41,689 bases of DNA from DATFPQ01 sp035264765 (GCA_035264765.1 DATFPQ010000178.1:1-41689); one strand, 5' to 3'. Numbered from the stretch's first letter, positions 7,724-16,531 are shown. Notes: a model not told the origin generated them from the sequence alone. Translations and numbers: made by a program.

Positions 7724-8896
7724 TCAGCCGGTCAGCCGCGGCACCAACGAGTTGTCGACCAGGGACAGCGCCGAGGCGATGGCCATGTGCATGTCGAGGT
7801 ACTGGTAGGTGCCCAGCCGCCCACCGAAATAGACGTCCGGCTCGCGCGCCGCGCGATCCCGGTACCGCGCCAGGACCTCGCGGTCGTGCGGGGTGTTGAT
7901 CGGGTAGTACGGCTCGTCGCCGCACTCGGCCCGACGCGAGTACTCGCGGACCACGACCGTACGGTCGGTCGGGTAGTCGCGCTCCGGATGGAAGTGCCGG
8001 AACTCGTGGATCCTGGTCCACGGTACGTCGGTGTCCGCGTAGTTCATGACCGACGTGCCCTGGAAGTCGCCGACCGGGAGCACCTCCTGCTCGAAGTCGA
8101 GCGTCCGCCAGCCGAGTCGCCCCTCGCAGTCGTCGAAGTACCGGTCCAACGGACCGGTGTAGACGACCGGTGTCCCCGAGGGCACGAGCGCCCGGACGTC
8201 GAGGTAGTCGACCCCCAGGACCACGTCCATGCGCTCGTGGTCCGCCATCCGCCGCAGCCACGCGGTGTATCCGTCGACCGGCAGTCCCTCGTAGTCGTCG
8301 TTGAAGTAACGGTTGTTGAATGTATACCTGACGGGGAGGCGGCTGATGATCTCGGGTGGGAGGTCCCGCGGATCGGTCTGCCATTGCTTCTCGGTGTAGC
8401 CGCGGACGAACGCCTCGTAGAGGGGACGTCCGATCAGCGAGACCGCGCGGTCCTCGAGGTTGGTGACCGACGCCGGGTCCATCTCGCCCGCGTGCTCCCG
8501 CACGAGCGCCTTGGCCTCTGCCGGGCTCAGGTGCCGCCCGAAGTACTGGCAGATCGTGCCGAGGTTGATCGGCATCGGGTATGCCTGACCCTTGGTCACC
8601 GAGAAGACCCGGTGCTGGTAGGAGGTGAACTCGGTGAACTGCTGCACGTAGTCCCACACCCGCCGGTTCGATGTGTGGAACAGGTGTGCGCCGTACCGGT
8701 GTACCTCGATGCCCGTCTGGGGTTCCGCCTCGGAGTATGCGTTGCCCCCGAGGTGTCCCCGGCGCTCGAGGACGACGACGCGGCGGCCAAGCTGGCTGGC
8801 GACGCGCTCGGCGACGGTGAGACCGAAGAAGCCGGACCCCACGACCACCAGGTCGGCGGCCTCGAGACGGCGGGCGAGATCGACGGGACCGCTCAT
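7724..8896 (-). CDS. glf: UDP-galactopyranose mutase
   Basis: FAD-dependent enzyme that interconverts UDP-galactopyranose and UDP-galactofuranose, supplying Galf for surface glycans. The 390-residue product begins with a dinucleotide fold (DLVVVGSGFFGLTVAERV), then VLERRGHLGGNAYSE and YGAHLFHTSN, all classical for Glf. Later elements include INLGTICQYFGR, YTEKQW, VRYTFNNRYFNDDYEG, VVYTGPLDRYFD, and the C-terminal YPINTPHDREVLARY and GRLGTYQYLDMHMAI. The ATG at 8896 is chosen because AAGGAGGTCC lies just upstream and the family starts here; it overlaps the stop of the preceding small gene by 4 bases. Translational coupling to the glycosyltransferase fusion suggests that the Galf donor feeds that transferase. 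Confidence 0.95.
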   Translation of the reverse strand: MSGPVDLARRLEAADLVVVGSGFFGLTVAERVASQLGRRVVVLERRGHLGGNAYSEAEPQTGIEVHRYGAHLFHTSNRRVWDYVQQFTEFTSYQHRVFSVTKGQAYPMPINLGTICQYFGRHLSPAEAKALVREHAGEMDPASVTNLEDRAVSLIGRPLYEAFVRGYTEKQWQTDPRDLPPEIISRLPVRYTFNNRYFNDDYEGLPVDGYTAWLRRMADHERMDVVLGVDYLDVRALVPSGTPVVYTGPLDRYFDDCEGRLGWRTLDFEQEVLPVGDFQGTSVMNYADTDVPWTRIHEFRHFHPERDYPTDRTVVVREYSRRAECGDEPYYPINTPHDREVLARYRDRAAREPDVYFGGRLGTYQYLDMHMAIASALSLVDNSLVPRLTG

Positions 8897-9201
8897 GGCT
8901 GGACCTCCTTCGCGGTCGGACACGGTGCGGGCACCTGACAGCTCGGACAGCAACCGTCGGCGGCGGCGAGGTGCAACAGTCGCACCTGGGACAGCCGGGC
9001 CAGCAGCGGCGCACGCAGGAACGGCGTAGCCGACGTCACCGCGGCCTCCGCGAGCACCGGCACGGCCGATCCGGTCAGCCGAGACGTCCCCAGCCCGGCG
9101 TCCTGCAGGCCCGCGGTCGCCGCACCCACCGCGTACACGTGCGCCTGCTCCAGGTCCGCGGCGAACGGCGTCCGGCGCACCCGCTCGCGCCAGCGGCTCA
9201 C
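8893..9201 (-). CDS. Uncharacterised 102-residue protein in the glf operon
   Basis: A small protein I do not recognise. It starts at GTG 9201, overlapping the stop of the upstream fusion gene (GTGA), and ends overlapping the glf start (ATGA), so it is embedded in a fully coupled three-gene operon. This placement is the main evidence that it is real. The N-terminus is basic (SRWRERVRR), the middle alternates alanine-rich helical stretches, and the C-terminus has a cysteine cluster (CCPSC, then a further Cys after five residues) that could bind a metal. The glf ribosome-binding site lies inside its last codons. No signal peptide or membrane segment is evident. Confidence 0.65.
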   Translation of the reverse strand: MSRWRERVRRTPFAADLEQAHVYAVGAATAGLQDAGLGTSRLTGSAVPVLAEAAVTSATPFLRAPLLARLSQVRLLHLAAADGCCPSCQVPAPCPTAKEVQP

Positions 9202-11765
9202 GCGGGCTCCTCGGTGCGACGTGCGCTCGTGCCCCCGACCGTCTGGTCCATCAGGGCGGCCATCGAGGCGGCAATGGCGTCCCACTCCTGTCTGGCCTGC
9301 AACGGTCGCACCCGGCGGTCCCGCGCGTGGGGGTCGTGCCGCAGCACCTCCCGGCACGCCGCGGCGAACTGGGCGCCGTCGTCCGCGAGGTGCACCACAT
9401 CGCCGTAGTCCGCCGCAACGTCCGCGACCCACGTCGACACCACCGGTAGTCCCGCGGCGAGGTACTCGAGGGTCTTCGTCGGGCTGATCGTCCGGGTCGC
9501 CTCGTTGAGCGCGAAGGGCATGAGCGCGACGTCGAAGCCGGCCATCACCGCGGGCAGCTCTTCGTACGGTGTGAGGCCCAGGTACTCGAGGTTGGGCGTC
9601 CGCGGCAGCGACGCCTCGTCGATCTTCGCCACCGGGCCGACGATCCGCACCGTCCAGTCCGGCAGCCGCTCCGCCAGGTCGCGCAGCAGGTCCAGGTCCA
9701 GCCGCTCGTCCACCACCCCGACGTACCCCGCCACCGGCCGCTCGTGCGGACGCCGGAGCACACGACTCCGCGCATAGTGGGTGGTCTCCACACCGCTGCG
9801 GAAAAGGTGGACGCCCTTCGACCGCTGGCGGGTCACCGACCGGTGCAGCGAGGGACCCCCGGTGAAGACGACGTCGGCCTCGGCCAGCAACCGGCGCTGG
9901 CGCAGCACCAGCCCCTCCGGTGCGTTCTTGAACGACGCGAGGTCGTCCATGACGTCGTAGACCACCCTCCCGGCTCCCAGCCGCTGGGCCAGGTCGAGCG
10001 CCATGGGCGTGTAGAGCCAGACGTCCGGTCGGGCCGGACGAGAGGCCAGCAGGTCGGCCAGCAGGTCGCCGTAGCCGCGTGCGCCGGGATCGTCGAATCC
10101 GGGAAACTCCGGACGGCCCGGCGCGGGCGGCATCTCCAGCCACACCCGGGTCAGGTCGTCGACCTGCTCGGTCCCCAGCCGTGGGGTCTCCACGTCGACC
10201 GTCACGGGCTCCTCGATGAACCAGGTGTGGCCACCCTCCTCGGCCCTGAGCCGGGAAAGCCGCGACACGAGGTGCTGCGGGCGCTGCCACACCCATGACC
10301 ACCGCAGGTGGGAGAGGACGACAAGGTCCGGAACGGCGCTGGCGGTATGGGGCGCCGGGCGCCGGGGGCGCTGCGGAGTTGTGGTCACGGGGGGCTCCAA
10401 CGTGAGGGTGGGGTCGGTGGGCGGGTCGGCTGCGACCGCCGGGACGGTCTCCCCGGGTCGCGGGTCACGCCAGGGCCAGTGCGGCAGGGACGGCAGGTAG
10501 CCGGCGAGCTGGACATCACACGGCGGCTGAAAGCGCACGGCCGGCAGCTCGGCGACGTCGGCACCGCCGGCCGCCGCTTCCCAGGCGGTCGTGAAGGCGG
10601 TGCGGCGTCGCGTGCCGTCGGGCTCCAGCGACAGCACGCCGACGGGGTCGGCGCGCCCGGCGCAGCGGGCGAGCAGGGAGTCCCAGTCGGTGGAGTCGAC
10701 CTGAGGGAACCAGCAGTAGCCGTGCAGCGGCACCCCTCGGGACAAGGCCAGCTCGTACTGCTCCAGGGTGTAACGCAGCCATGACGTGCGGTCCGACGGC
10801 GCCCCGCGCAGGTTCGTCTCGCTGAGCATCAACGGCAGGCCGTACCGCCGCGCATAGTACTCGGCGACCGCCGCCAGCCCTACGGGCCGAGGCGACGGGG
10901 CGTGGCTGCCCTGATCGTCGTAGTACCACTCCGAGTGGCTGTAGTAGTCGAGTCCGAGCAGGTCGACCCGCAACCGGGACAGGTCGAGCAGTGCGGCACC
11001 GTCGTGCTCGACGAGCCGCCGCAGAAAGGGCCGCGCGAGGTCGAGGTCGTGCCCGAGGGCCAGGTCCAGGACCACGTGTCGCCGGTCGTTGGCCAGCTCG
11101 GCGTGGGCCAGGCCGGGTCCCGTAGCGGTGTGGTGCTCGGCGGTGTCGACCCACACGTGGTGAGCGCCCGGGAGCAGCTCGCGCCAGCAGGCCGCGGCCT
11201 CGACGATTGCCGGGAGCACCGACCGCAGCAGGCGGCGCAGACCTGGGAGCCCGCGGTCGTACGGCGGCCACAACGCCTCGTGGCCGGCGAGGAAGAGCGT
11301 GGCGAACGGCTCGTTGAACAGTGTGTAGGCCGGCAGCCAGGGATATCGGCGGGCGACCTGCTCGGCGTACCGCACGTAGGCCGGTCCGAAGTCCGCGCCG
11401 CGGAACCCGTCTGACAACCAGTCCGGGTACGTCGTGTGGTGGACCAGGTCGACGACCGGCACAGCGTCGTGTTCCTGCAGCCGGCTGAGCACGCGGTCGG
11501 TCTCGTCCCAGTCGAACACGCCGGGTTCGCGCTCGATCCGTTGCCACCGCAACGGATATCGCAGGTGCCGAACGCCGGCGGCCAGCACGCTGTCGAGGTC
11601 GTGTGCCCAGTGCTCCGCGTGCGCCGTCACCTCGAGGGCGTCGACGCCGGCCGCAGGCTGGTAGGTGCTCTCGAACCCTGCGAAGAAGGTCCGGCCGATC
11701 GCAGGCAGTGGATGCAGCGGATGATTGTTGTTTGAATACTGGACAGTCGGATTGTCGGGAGGCAT
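9198..11765 (-). CDS. GH1-like glycosidase fused to a GT4-type glycosyltransferase
   Basis: An 855-residue two-domain protein. Residues about 25-400 form a (beta/alpha)8 glycosidase resembling family 1: FFAGFESTYQP, LRYPLRWQRIE, an acid/base glutamate in YTLFNEPFA, and a probable nucleophile in LMLSETNLRG. After a proline/threonine-rich linker (about 425-475), residues 480-850 form a GT-B glycosyltransferase starting LVVLSHLRWSWVWQRPQHL, with a C-terminal nucleotide-sugar region holding PFALNEATRTISPTKTLEYLA. This C-terminal pattern is the GT4-like donor-site EX7E region. Upstream of glf and coupled to it, it probably builds or remodels a galactose- or Galf-containing glycan. Having hydrolase-fold and transferase activity in one chain is unusual. 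The ATG at 11765 lacks a clear ribosome-binding site. Confidence 0.85.
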   Translation of the reverse strand: MPPDNPTVQYSNNNHPLHPLPAIGRTFFAGFESTYQPAAGVDALEVTAHAEHWAHDLDSVLAAGVRHLRYPLRWQRIEREPGVFDWDETDRVLSRLQEHDAVPVVDLVHHTTYPDWLSDGFRGADFGPAYVRYAEQVARRYPWLPAYTLFNEPFATLFLAGHEALWPPYDRGLPGLRRLLRSVLPAIVEAAACWRELLPGAHHVWVDTAEHHTATGPGLAHAELANDRRHVVLDLALGHDLDLARPFLRRLVEHDGAALLDLSRLRVDLLGLDYYSHSEWYYDDQGSHAPSPRPVGLAAVAEYYARRYGLPLMLSETNLRGAPSDRTSWLRYTLEQYELALSRGVPLHGYCWFPQVDSTDWDSLLARCAGRADPVGVLSLEPDGTRRRTAFTTAWEAAAGGADVAELPAVRFQPPCDVQLAGYLPSLPHWPWRDPRPGETVPAVAADPPTDPTLTLEPPVTTTPQRPRRPAPHTASAVPDLVVLSHLRWSWVWQRPQHLVSRLSRLRAEEGGHTWFIEEPVTVDVETPRLGTEQVDDLTRVWLEMPPAPGRPEFPGFDDPGARGYGDLLADLLASRPARPDVWLYTPMALDLAQRLGAGRVVYDVMDDLASFKNAPEGLVLRQRRLLAEADVVFTGGPSLHRSVTRQRSKGVHLFRSGVETTHYARSRVLRRPHERPVAGYVGVVDERLDLDLLRDLAERLPDWTVRIVGPVAKIDEASLPRTPNLEYLGLTPYEELPAVMAGFDVALMPFALNEATRTISPTKTLEYLAAGLPVVSTWVADVAADYGDVVHLADDGAQFAAACREVLRHDPHARDRRVRPLQARQEWDAIAASMAALMDQTVGGTSARRTEEPA

Positions 11766-11829
11766 CGTGGCCCCTTCGGACTTGGACGCAGGAGTGCTAT
11801 CCCTGGTCCCTAGGACGCAGGCTGCGACT

Positions 11830-11885
11830 CAACCTGAACGCATGCTACCCGGGCGCACCCGAAAGCGCCTCCGGCGCTCAGGTTG
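11830..11885. terminator. Nested stem-loop between the two glycosidase genes
   Basis: An outer perfect 8-bp repeat (CAACCTGA at 11830-11837, TCAGGTTG at 11878-11885) encloses an inner hairpin AGCGCC-TCC-GGCGCT at 11864-11878. Read on the minus strand, the inner hairpin begins about 18 bases after the GH2 stop codon and is followed by TTTCGG. It could end GH2 transcription or attenuate the downstream operon. Confidence 0.45.
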
Positions 11886-11895
11886 TCCGGGGTGA

Positions 11896-13737
11896 TCACT
11901 CGGGCAGAACGCTCGGGGCGTAGTCTCCGTAGGCGAACTCTCCGATCGCGTCGCCGGGCACGGCAGCGGAGACCTGCGTCGTGACGGCGCGGATCCGCTC
12001 CACCGGCGCCTTCGGCCGACGGTCCGCCGTGAGCAGACCATTGCGCTCCTGCTGGGTGTCGGTGAGCTGTGTCCAGCAGAAACCCATCAACGCCGGACTG
12101 GCAAGCACGGCACCGACCAGATCGCCATAGCCTTCGACCAGCTGGTCCGCGTCCCGCACCGCGCCGTAGCCGCGCCAGCTGTCGCCTTCGCCGACGTCCA
12201 GCGAGATGCCCCCGAACTCGCTGAGGACCACGGGGCTCTCGCTCCGCGCTGCGCCCGGCAGCATCAGCAACCGATATCCCGGTTGCGTATCGGCAAGTGT
12301 ACGCTCAAGTGCCTGCCAGTCTCCATAACGCTGACGCAGCACCGCACCGCTGGCGGCGTAGTCGTGCACCGTCACCACGTCTGTGACCAGCTGCTCCCAG
12401 CCGTCGTTTCCGACGACGAGCCGGTCGGGGTCGATCGACTTCGTGAGGTGGTACAGCGCCCGGACCATGTCCTCCTGCTGACGCGACCGCTCTAGGGCCG
12501 GCACACCCCAGCTCTCGTTGACGGGCACCCAGGCGACTACACAGGGCGAACTCGCGTCACGCTCCAGGACCTCCAGCCACTCCCTCGTCAGCCGCTCGAC
12601 AGTTGTCGTCGAGAACTCATACGCCGCAGGCATCTCTGCCCACACCAGCACTCCCAGCCGGTCGCACCAGGCCAGGAACCGCGGGTCCTCGACCTTCTGG
12701 TGCAGCCGGACGCCGTTGAAGCCGAGCTCCTTGACGAGCTTCACCTCGCGTCGCAGGGCGTCCGCGTCCGGCGCGGCCAGGTGCGACTCCGGCCAGAAGT
12801 TCTGCGCGAGAACCAGCCGCAGGAAGTACGGGCGGCCGTTGAGCAGCAGCCGGTCCCGCGATGCGCTGACGCTGCGGAGCGCGGTGTAGCTGCCGACCTC
12901 GTCGAGGACGACACCGTCGGCGTCGAGCAAAGTGATGGTCGCGTCCAGGAGGTTGGGCTGCTCCGGTGACCACAGCAGCTTTGAATGGCCGAGGCTCATG
13001 TCTCCTTCGTTGAGCACGATCCGTCGCTGCACCCGTCCGTGGTCGACTCCGTACGTGTCGTCGGCCAGCACCTCGCCGTCCCGTCGCAGGACGACCCGCA
13101 GCCGCAGGCCGACCCGTCCCTCGGCACGGAGCCGGACGGTGAGGTCGAGGCTGCGGCGGTCGACGTCGGGGCGCCACCTCAGTGACCGCACGCGGCACTC
13201 TGGCACCTCCTCGAGCCACACGGGCTGCCAGATGCCCGAGGTGCGGTCGTACCAGATCGCGTGCGGCTCCGACTGCCAGTCCTGCTTGCCGCGCGGTTGC
13301 CGGAGGTCCGTGGGACTGTCCTCCGCACGCACGACCACGACCTGCGGTCCTGAGCCGCTGAGGGCGGACGTGACATCCGCGGTGAACGGAGTGTGGCCGC
13401 CCTCGTGATAGGCCACGGCGTGACCGTTGACCCAGACGTGCGCCCGGTAGTCGACCGCCCCGAAGTGGAGGAGCAGCCGGTGACCGGGGCGCACTGACAC
13501 CTCGAAGGTCCGCCTGTACCACACCACGGGGTGGAAGCCCGTGTCGTTGATCCCACTCGCGGGCGACTCGAACGGGAACGGCACCTCGATCACGCGGTCG
13601 AAGACGTCCTCCCGGCGCTCCCACTGGTCGATGAGCCCGACTCCGGAGTCGTCGAAGGCAAAGCCCCACGGGCCGCCGAGGTCCCGCCACTGCGGGCGGG
13701 TGCGCTGGGGGCGTGGGTGGTTGGGGTCAATCGGCAT
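11896..13737 (-). CDS. Glycoside hydrolase family 2 (beta-galactosidase/beta-glucuronidase-like)
   Basis: A 613-residue retaining glycosidase. Domain order is the family-2 one: N-terminal jelly-roll sugar-binding domain (residues about 15-185; VWYRRTFEV, AHVWVNGHAVAYHEGG), an immunoglobulin-like domain (about 187-285), then the TIM barrel. The barrel shows NGRPYFLRLVLAQNFWPES, LGFNGVRLHQKVEDP, the acid/base glutamate in AWVPVNESWG, and the nucleophile glutamate in VVLSEFGGI. The final residues lack any extra carbohydrate-binding domain. There is no signal peptide, so the enzyme is probably intracellular. It lies 63 bases past the Rieske oxygenase gene on the same strand but has no metabolic link to it. 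The substrate is not determinable; many short GH2 enzymes of this type act on beta-galactosides or glucuronides. Confidence 0.9.
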   Translation of the reverse strand: MPIDPNHPRPQRTRPQWRDLGGPWGFAFDDSGVGLIDQWERREDVFDRVIEVPFPFESPASGINDTGFHPVVWYRRTFEVSVRPGHRLLLHFGAVDYRAHVWVNGHAVAYHEGGHTPFTADVTSALSGSGPQVVVVRAEDSPTDLRQPRGKQDWQSEPHAIWYDRTSGIWQPVWLEEVPECRVRSLRWRPDVDRRSLDLTVRLRAEGRVGLRLRVVLRRDGEVLADDTYGVDHGRVQRRIVLNEGDMSLGHSKLLWSPEQPNLLDATITLLDADGVVLDEVGSYTALRSVSASRDRLLLNGRPYFLRLVLAQNFWPESHLAAPDADALRREVKLVKELGFNGVRLHQKVEDPRFLAWCDRLGVLVWAEMPAAYEFSTTTVERLTREWLEVLERDASSPCVVAWVPVNESWGVPALERSRQQEDMVRALYHLTKSIDPDRLVVGNDGWEQLVTDVVTVHDYAASGAVLRQRYGDWQALERTLADTQPGYRLLMLPGAARSESPVVLSEFGGISLDVGEGDSWRGYGAVRDADQLVEGYGDLVGAVLASPALMGFCWTQLTDTQQERNGLLTADRRPKAPVERIRAVTTQVSAAVPGDAIGEFAYGDYAPSVLPE

Positions 13738-13800
13738 CGCCCCAGCATGGTGCAGCGCAGGGGCTGCAGCATGCTAGGAGGCCCATGAGCTCGACGGCCG

Positions 13801-14943
13801 TCAGGATGAGCCGCCGGCCCGGCCCTCGGACACCATGGACCGGACCCACTCGTGGAACTCTCCGATGTGGTGCTCGCTGGGTACGAGCACGCCACCGTTG
13901 GCGTAGACCCGTGAGCTCATCGAGGGCTGACAGCGCTCGCAGGCGGCGAAGTCCTGGACGTTGACGCGGTGGAACAGCTCGACCGATGCGCCGACGTCCA
14001 CGCCGCTCTCCACGACGCCGGGCAGGTACAGCCAGTCGCACTCGACGACGGTGCGGTCGACGGCCATCGGGTACATCCGGTGAACGATGACGTGGTCGGG
14101 CACGAGGTTGAGAAAGACCTGCGGCCGGACGGTGATCGCGTAGTAGCGCCGGTCCTGGTCGGCGGAGACGCCGGGGATGCGGTCGACGCCTTCCGATCCG
14201 TCCACGGTGAAACCTTTGACGTCGGGCGCAAACTCCGCGCCGTGCCCCACGAAGTACTGCGCCGCATAGCCGTCCGCGAACTCTGGCAGCACCTCGGTCA
14301 GCTCAGGATGGATGGTGGCGCAGTGGTAGCACTCCATGAAGTTCTCGACGATGAGCTTCCAGTTGGCCTTCACGTCGTAGACGACGCGGCGTCCCACCGC
14401 GAGGTTGTCGATCCCGTAGTTCTGCAGCGACTCGAGGTCGCCGAGCCGCTCCACGACAGCGCCGAGGACGGTGTCGTCGAAGGAGGGTGGCTGCTCGGCG
14501 AGGCAGACCCAGACGTAGCCGAGCCACTCTCGCACGGCGATCGTGTGCAGGCCGTACTCGGCCCGGTCGACGTCCGGCATCTTGGTGAGGTTCGGTGCGG
14601 CGACGAGCTTGCCGTCGAAGTCGTACGTCCAGGCGTGGTACGGGCACTGGAACGCGCGCCGGGCCGCACCGAACTCCTCCGTGAACAGCTTCGCGCCGCG
14701 GTGCCGGCACACGTTGAAGAACGCGCGCGCCTCCCCCTTGCGGTTGCGGGTCACCAGGACGCTTTCGCGGCCCACCTGAACCGTCCTGAAGGAACCCGGC
14801 GTCCCGACGTCGCTGGAGCGGGCGACGCAGAACCACATCGCCTCGAAAATGCGCTCCTGCTCGGTAGCGAAGACGTCCGGGTCGGTGTAGGCGCTGCCCG
14901 GCAGCGTCGCGATGAGGCTCGAGCCGGGGGTAGTGATGGTCAC
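13801..14943 (-). CDS. gbcA: Rieske non-heme iron oxygenase, probable glycine betaine monooxygenase
   Basis: A 380-residue oxygenase alpha subunit that would remove one N-methyl group of glycine betaine as formaldehyde, giving dimethylglycine. The Rieske [2Fe-2S] site is NVCRHRGAKLF and CPYHAWTYDFDG (residues about 75-105). The mononuclear iron site is in WKLIVENFMECYHCATIHPEL, with its two histidines and the bridging glutamate segment. The GTG at 14943 has GGAG upstream and gives the family-like start TITTPGSSLIATLPG; a longer frame enters the reductase gene and is rejected. The substrate call rests on similarity to choline/betaine/stachydrine-type Rieske enzymes and on neighbours for choline oxidation, betaine uptake and dimethylglycine oxidation. 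Stachydrine or carnitine are alternatives. Confidence 0.82.
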   Translation of the reverse strand: MTITTPGSSLIATLPGSAYTDPDVFATEQERIFEAMWFCVARSSDVGTPGSFRTVQVGRESVLVTRNRKGEARAFFNVCRHRGAKLFTEEFGAARRAFQCPYHAWTYDFDGKLVAAPNLTKMPDVDRAEYGLHTIAVREWLGYVWVCLAEQPPSFDDTVLGAVVERLGDLESLQNYGIDNLAVGRRVVYDVKANWKLIVENFMECYHCATIHPELTEVLPEFADGYAAQYFVGHGAEFAPDVKGFTVDGSEGVDRIPGVSADQDRRYYAITVRPQVFLNLVPDHVIVHRMYPMAVDRTVVECDWLYLPGVVESGVDVGASVELFHRVNVQDFAACERCQPSMSSRVYANGGVLVPSEHHIGEFHEWVRSMVSEGRAGGSS

Positions 14944-14980
14944 GAAGCGCTCCAGGACGACGGGTGGACGACGTGCGCGG

Positions 14981-16150
14981 TCAGGCGGCTCGGGCGAGGG
15001 CGTCGAGCTGCCGGCGCCAACGAGTGAACGGACGGATGCGGTCGACCCCGAGAACGGCGACGGGCTCGCCGGCCCGGCGGTACACGGCAAGGAAGCTGCG
15101 CTCTTCCAGGCTGCCGTCCTCCACGGACAGCTCGTCGGCGAGGTCCGCCGCGCCGGCGAACTGGATCCTGCGCCCGTACTGGTCGGACCAGAAGTACGGC
15201 GGCCGCGGCGGACCGACCGTTGCGCCCCGGCCCAGCAGCGTCGCGACGGCGGCTGCCGGCCGCTCCAGGGCGCCGGTCCAGTGCTCGACCCGGCGGTGGC
15301 CCCCCGAGACCGGGTCGTACCAGGACGCGCAGTCCCCCACCGCCACGACGCCGGGGACCGAGGTCGCCCCGCGGGAGTCGCAACGGACGCCGTTCGCGAG
15401 CTCGACGCCGGACCCCTCCAGCCACTCGACATTGGGCGCGGCGCCGACGCCGACGACCACGACATCGGCCGGGAGCACCCGTCCGCCCACCAGCTCGACG
15501 CGGTCCACCCCGTGACGTCCGGCGTGGACGGCGTGGATCCCCACGCCGCACATCAGGCGTACACCGTTGTCGTGATGGAGTGCCGCCAGCATGCGGCCCA
15601 TCTCGTCGCCCAGGGGGCCGGCCATCGGCACCTCCTGCGCCTCGAGCACCGTGACGGCGAGGCCGAGCTGGTGGGCCGTCGAGGCTACCTCCGCGCCGAT
15701 GAAGCCGGCACCCACCACCACGAGGGAGCGGCCCGGCCGCAGCTCCTCGGCGAGTGCGAGACCGTCGTCCAGCGTGCGCAGCGTGTGCACTCCGGGGATG
15801 CCCTCGATCCCCGGCAGCGTGCGGGCCCGCGCACCGGTCGCCAGCACCACACCGTCCGAGCGGACCAGGCCACCGCCGGCCAGCTCGACGGCCCGGTCGG
15901 CCGCGTGCAATGCGATCGCGCGGACGCCCAGCCGCCACTCGGCGTCGAGGGCCTCGTCCTCGGACTCCAGGGCAAGGTCGGCCGGCGACATCCGCCCGGA
16001 CAGCAGCTCCTTGGACAGCGGCGGGCGGTCGTAGGGCCGGTGGACCTCGTCGCCGAGCACGGTGACCCGTCCGTCGAACCCCGCGGCCCGCAGAGCGCGC
16101 ACGGCCGACAGACCGGCCAGCGAGCCGCCGACGACGGTGACGGACCTCAT
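14981..16150 (-). CDS. FAD-dependent ferredoxin reductase (BphA4-type)
   Basis: A 389-residue flavoprotein passing electrons from NAD(P)H to a ferredoxin. FAD-binding motif VVGGSLAGLSAVRALRAAG at the N-terminus, then YDRPPLSKELLSG typical of Rieske-oxygenase reductases. The second Rossmann motif VVVGAGFIGAEVAS (about residues 145-160) is for NADH, the FAD ribityl motif VPGVVAVGDCASW is near residue 265, and the C-terminal domain contains PPYFWSDQYGRRIQFAG. The ATG at 16150 overlaps the ferredoxin stop (ATGA), tying it to the Rieske ferredoxin and, 37 bases on, the oxygenase. This class of reductase differs from the GbcB-type reductase usually paired with glycine betaine oxygenases. Confidence 0.9.
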   Translation of the reverse strand: MRSVTVVGGSLAGLSAVRALRAAGFDGRVTVLGDEVHRPYDRPPLSKELLSGRMSPADLALESEDEALDAEWRLGVRAIALHAADRAVELAGGGLVRSDGVVLATGARARTLPGIEGIPGVHTLRTLDDGLALAEELRPGRSLVVVGAGFIGAEVASTAHQLGLAVTVLEAQEVPMAGPLGDEMGRMLAALHHDNGVRLMCGVGIHAVHAGRHGVDRVELVGGRVLPADVVVVGVGAAPNVEWLEGSGVELANGVRCDSRGATSVPGVVAVGDCASWYDPVSGGHRRVEHWTGALERPAAAVATLLGRGATVGPPRPPYFWSDQYGRRIQFAGAADLADELSVEDGSLEERSFLAVYRRAGEPVAVLGVDRIRPFTRWRRQLDALARAA

Positions 16151-16497
16151 CTGCCGCTTCCCGCGGTCACCCCGGGCGGCAGGTTCGGCGTGTCGGCGGA
16201 GAGCTCGACGTACACGTGGCCGTCCTCGACGACGACGCGGTGCGTGCGAACCGGGCGCTTGGCCGGCGGCGCGTCCACCTGCCCGGTGCGCAGGTCGAAC
16301 CGCGAGGCGTGCAGCGGGCACTCGACCTCGCAGCCCTCCAGCCAACCGTCGGCCAGCGAGGCGTCCTGGTGGGTGCAGGTGTCGTCGACCGCGAGCACCT
16401 CGCCGTCCTCGGTGTGGAAGACCGCGAGAGGGGGGTCGGCCGGGACGCGCAGCGCCTCACCTCGCGGCAGGTCGGCCAGCGGGCAGATCGGCAACAT
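16147..16497 (-). CDS. Rieske-type [2Fe-2S] ferredoxin
   Basis: A 116-residue soluble electron carrier. The cluster ligands are CTHQDASL and CPLHASRF, the two-Cys/two-His Rieske pair; family features include LPRGEALRVP near the N-terminus, VLAVDDTCTH, and DLRTGQV after the second ligand pair. Upstream in-frame alternatives are GTG at 16509 and an ATG-like frame to 16578. I prefer ATG 16497 because MLPICPLADLPRG matches the usual ferredoxin N-terminus, though GAGG is 11 bases away. It is coupled to the reductase by a 4-base overlap. It probably delivers electrons to the Rieske oxygenase. A conserved palindrome lies at 16532-16548 just upstream. Confidence 0.88.
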   Translation of the reverse strand: MLPICPLADLPRGEALRVPADPPLAVFHTEDGEVLAVDDTCTHQDASLADGWLEGCEVECPLHASRFDLRTGQVDAPPAKRPVRTHRVVVEDGHVYVELSADTPNLPPGVTAGSGR

Positions 16498-16531
16498 TCC
16501 GGGGAACACCTCGATGCGGATGACACAACAC

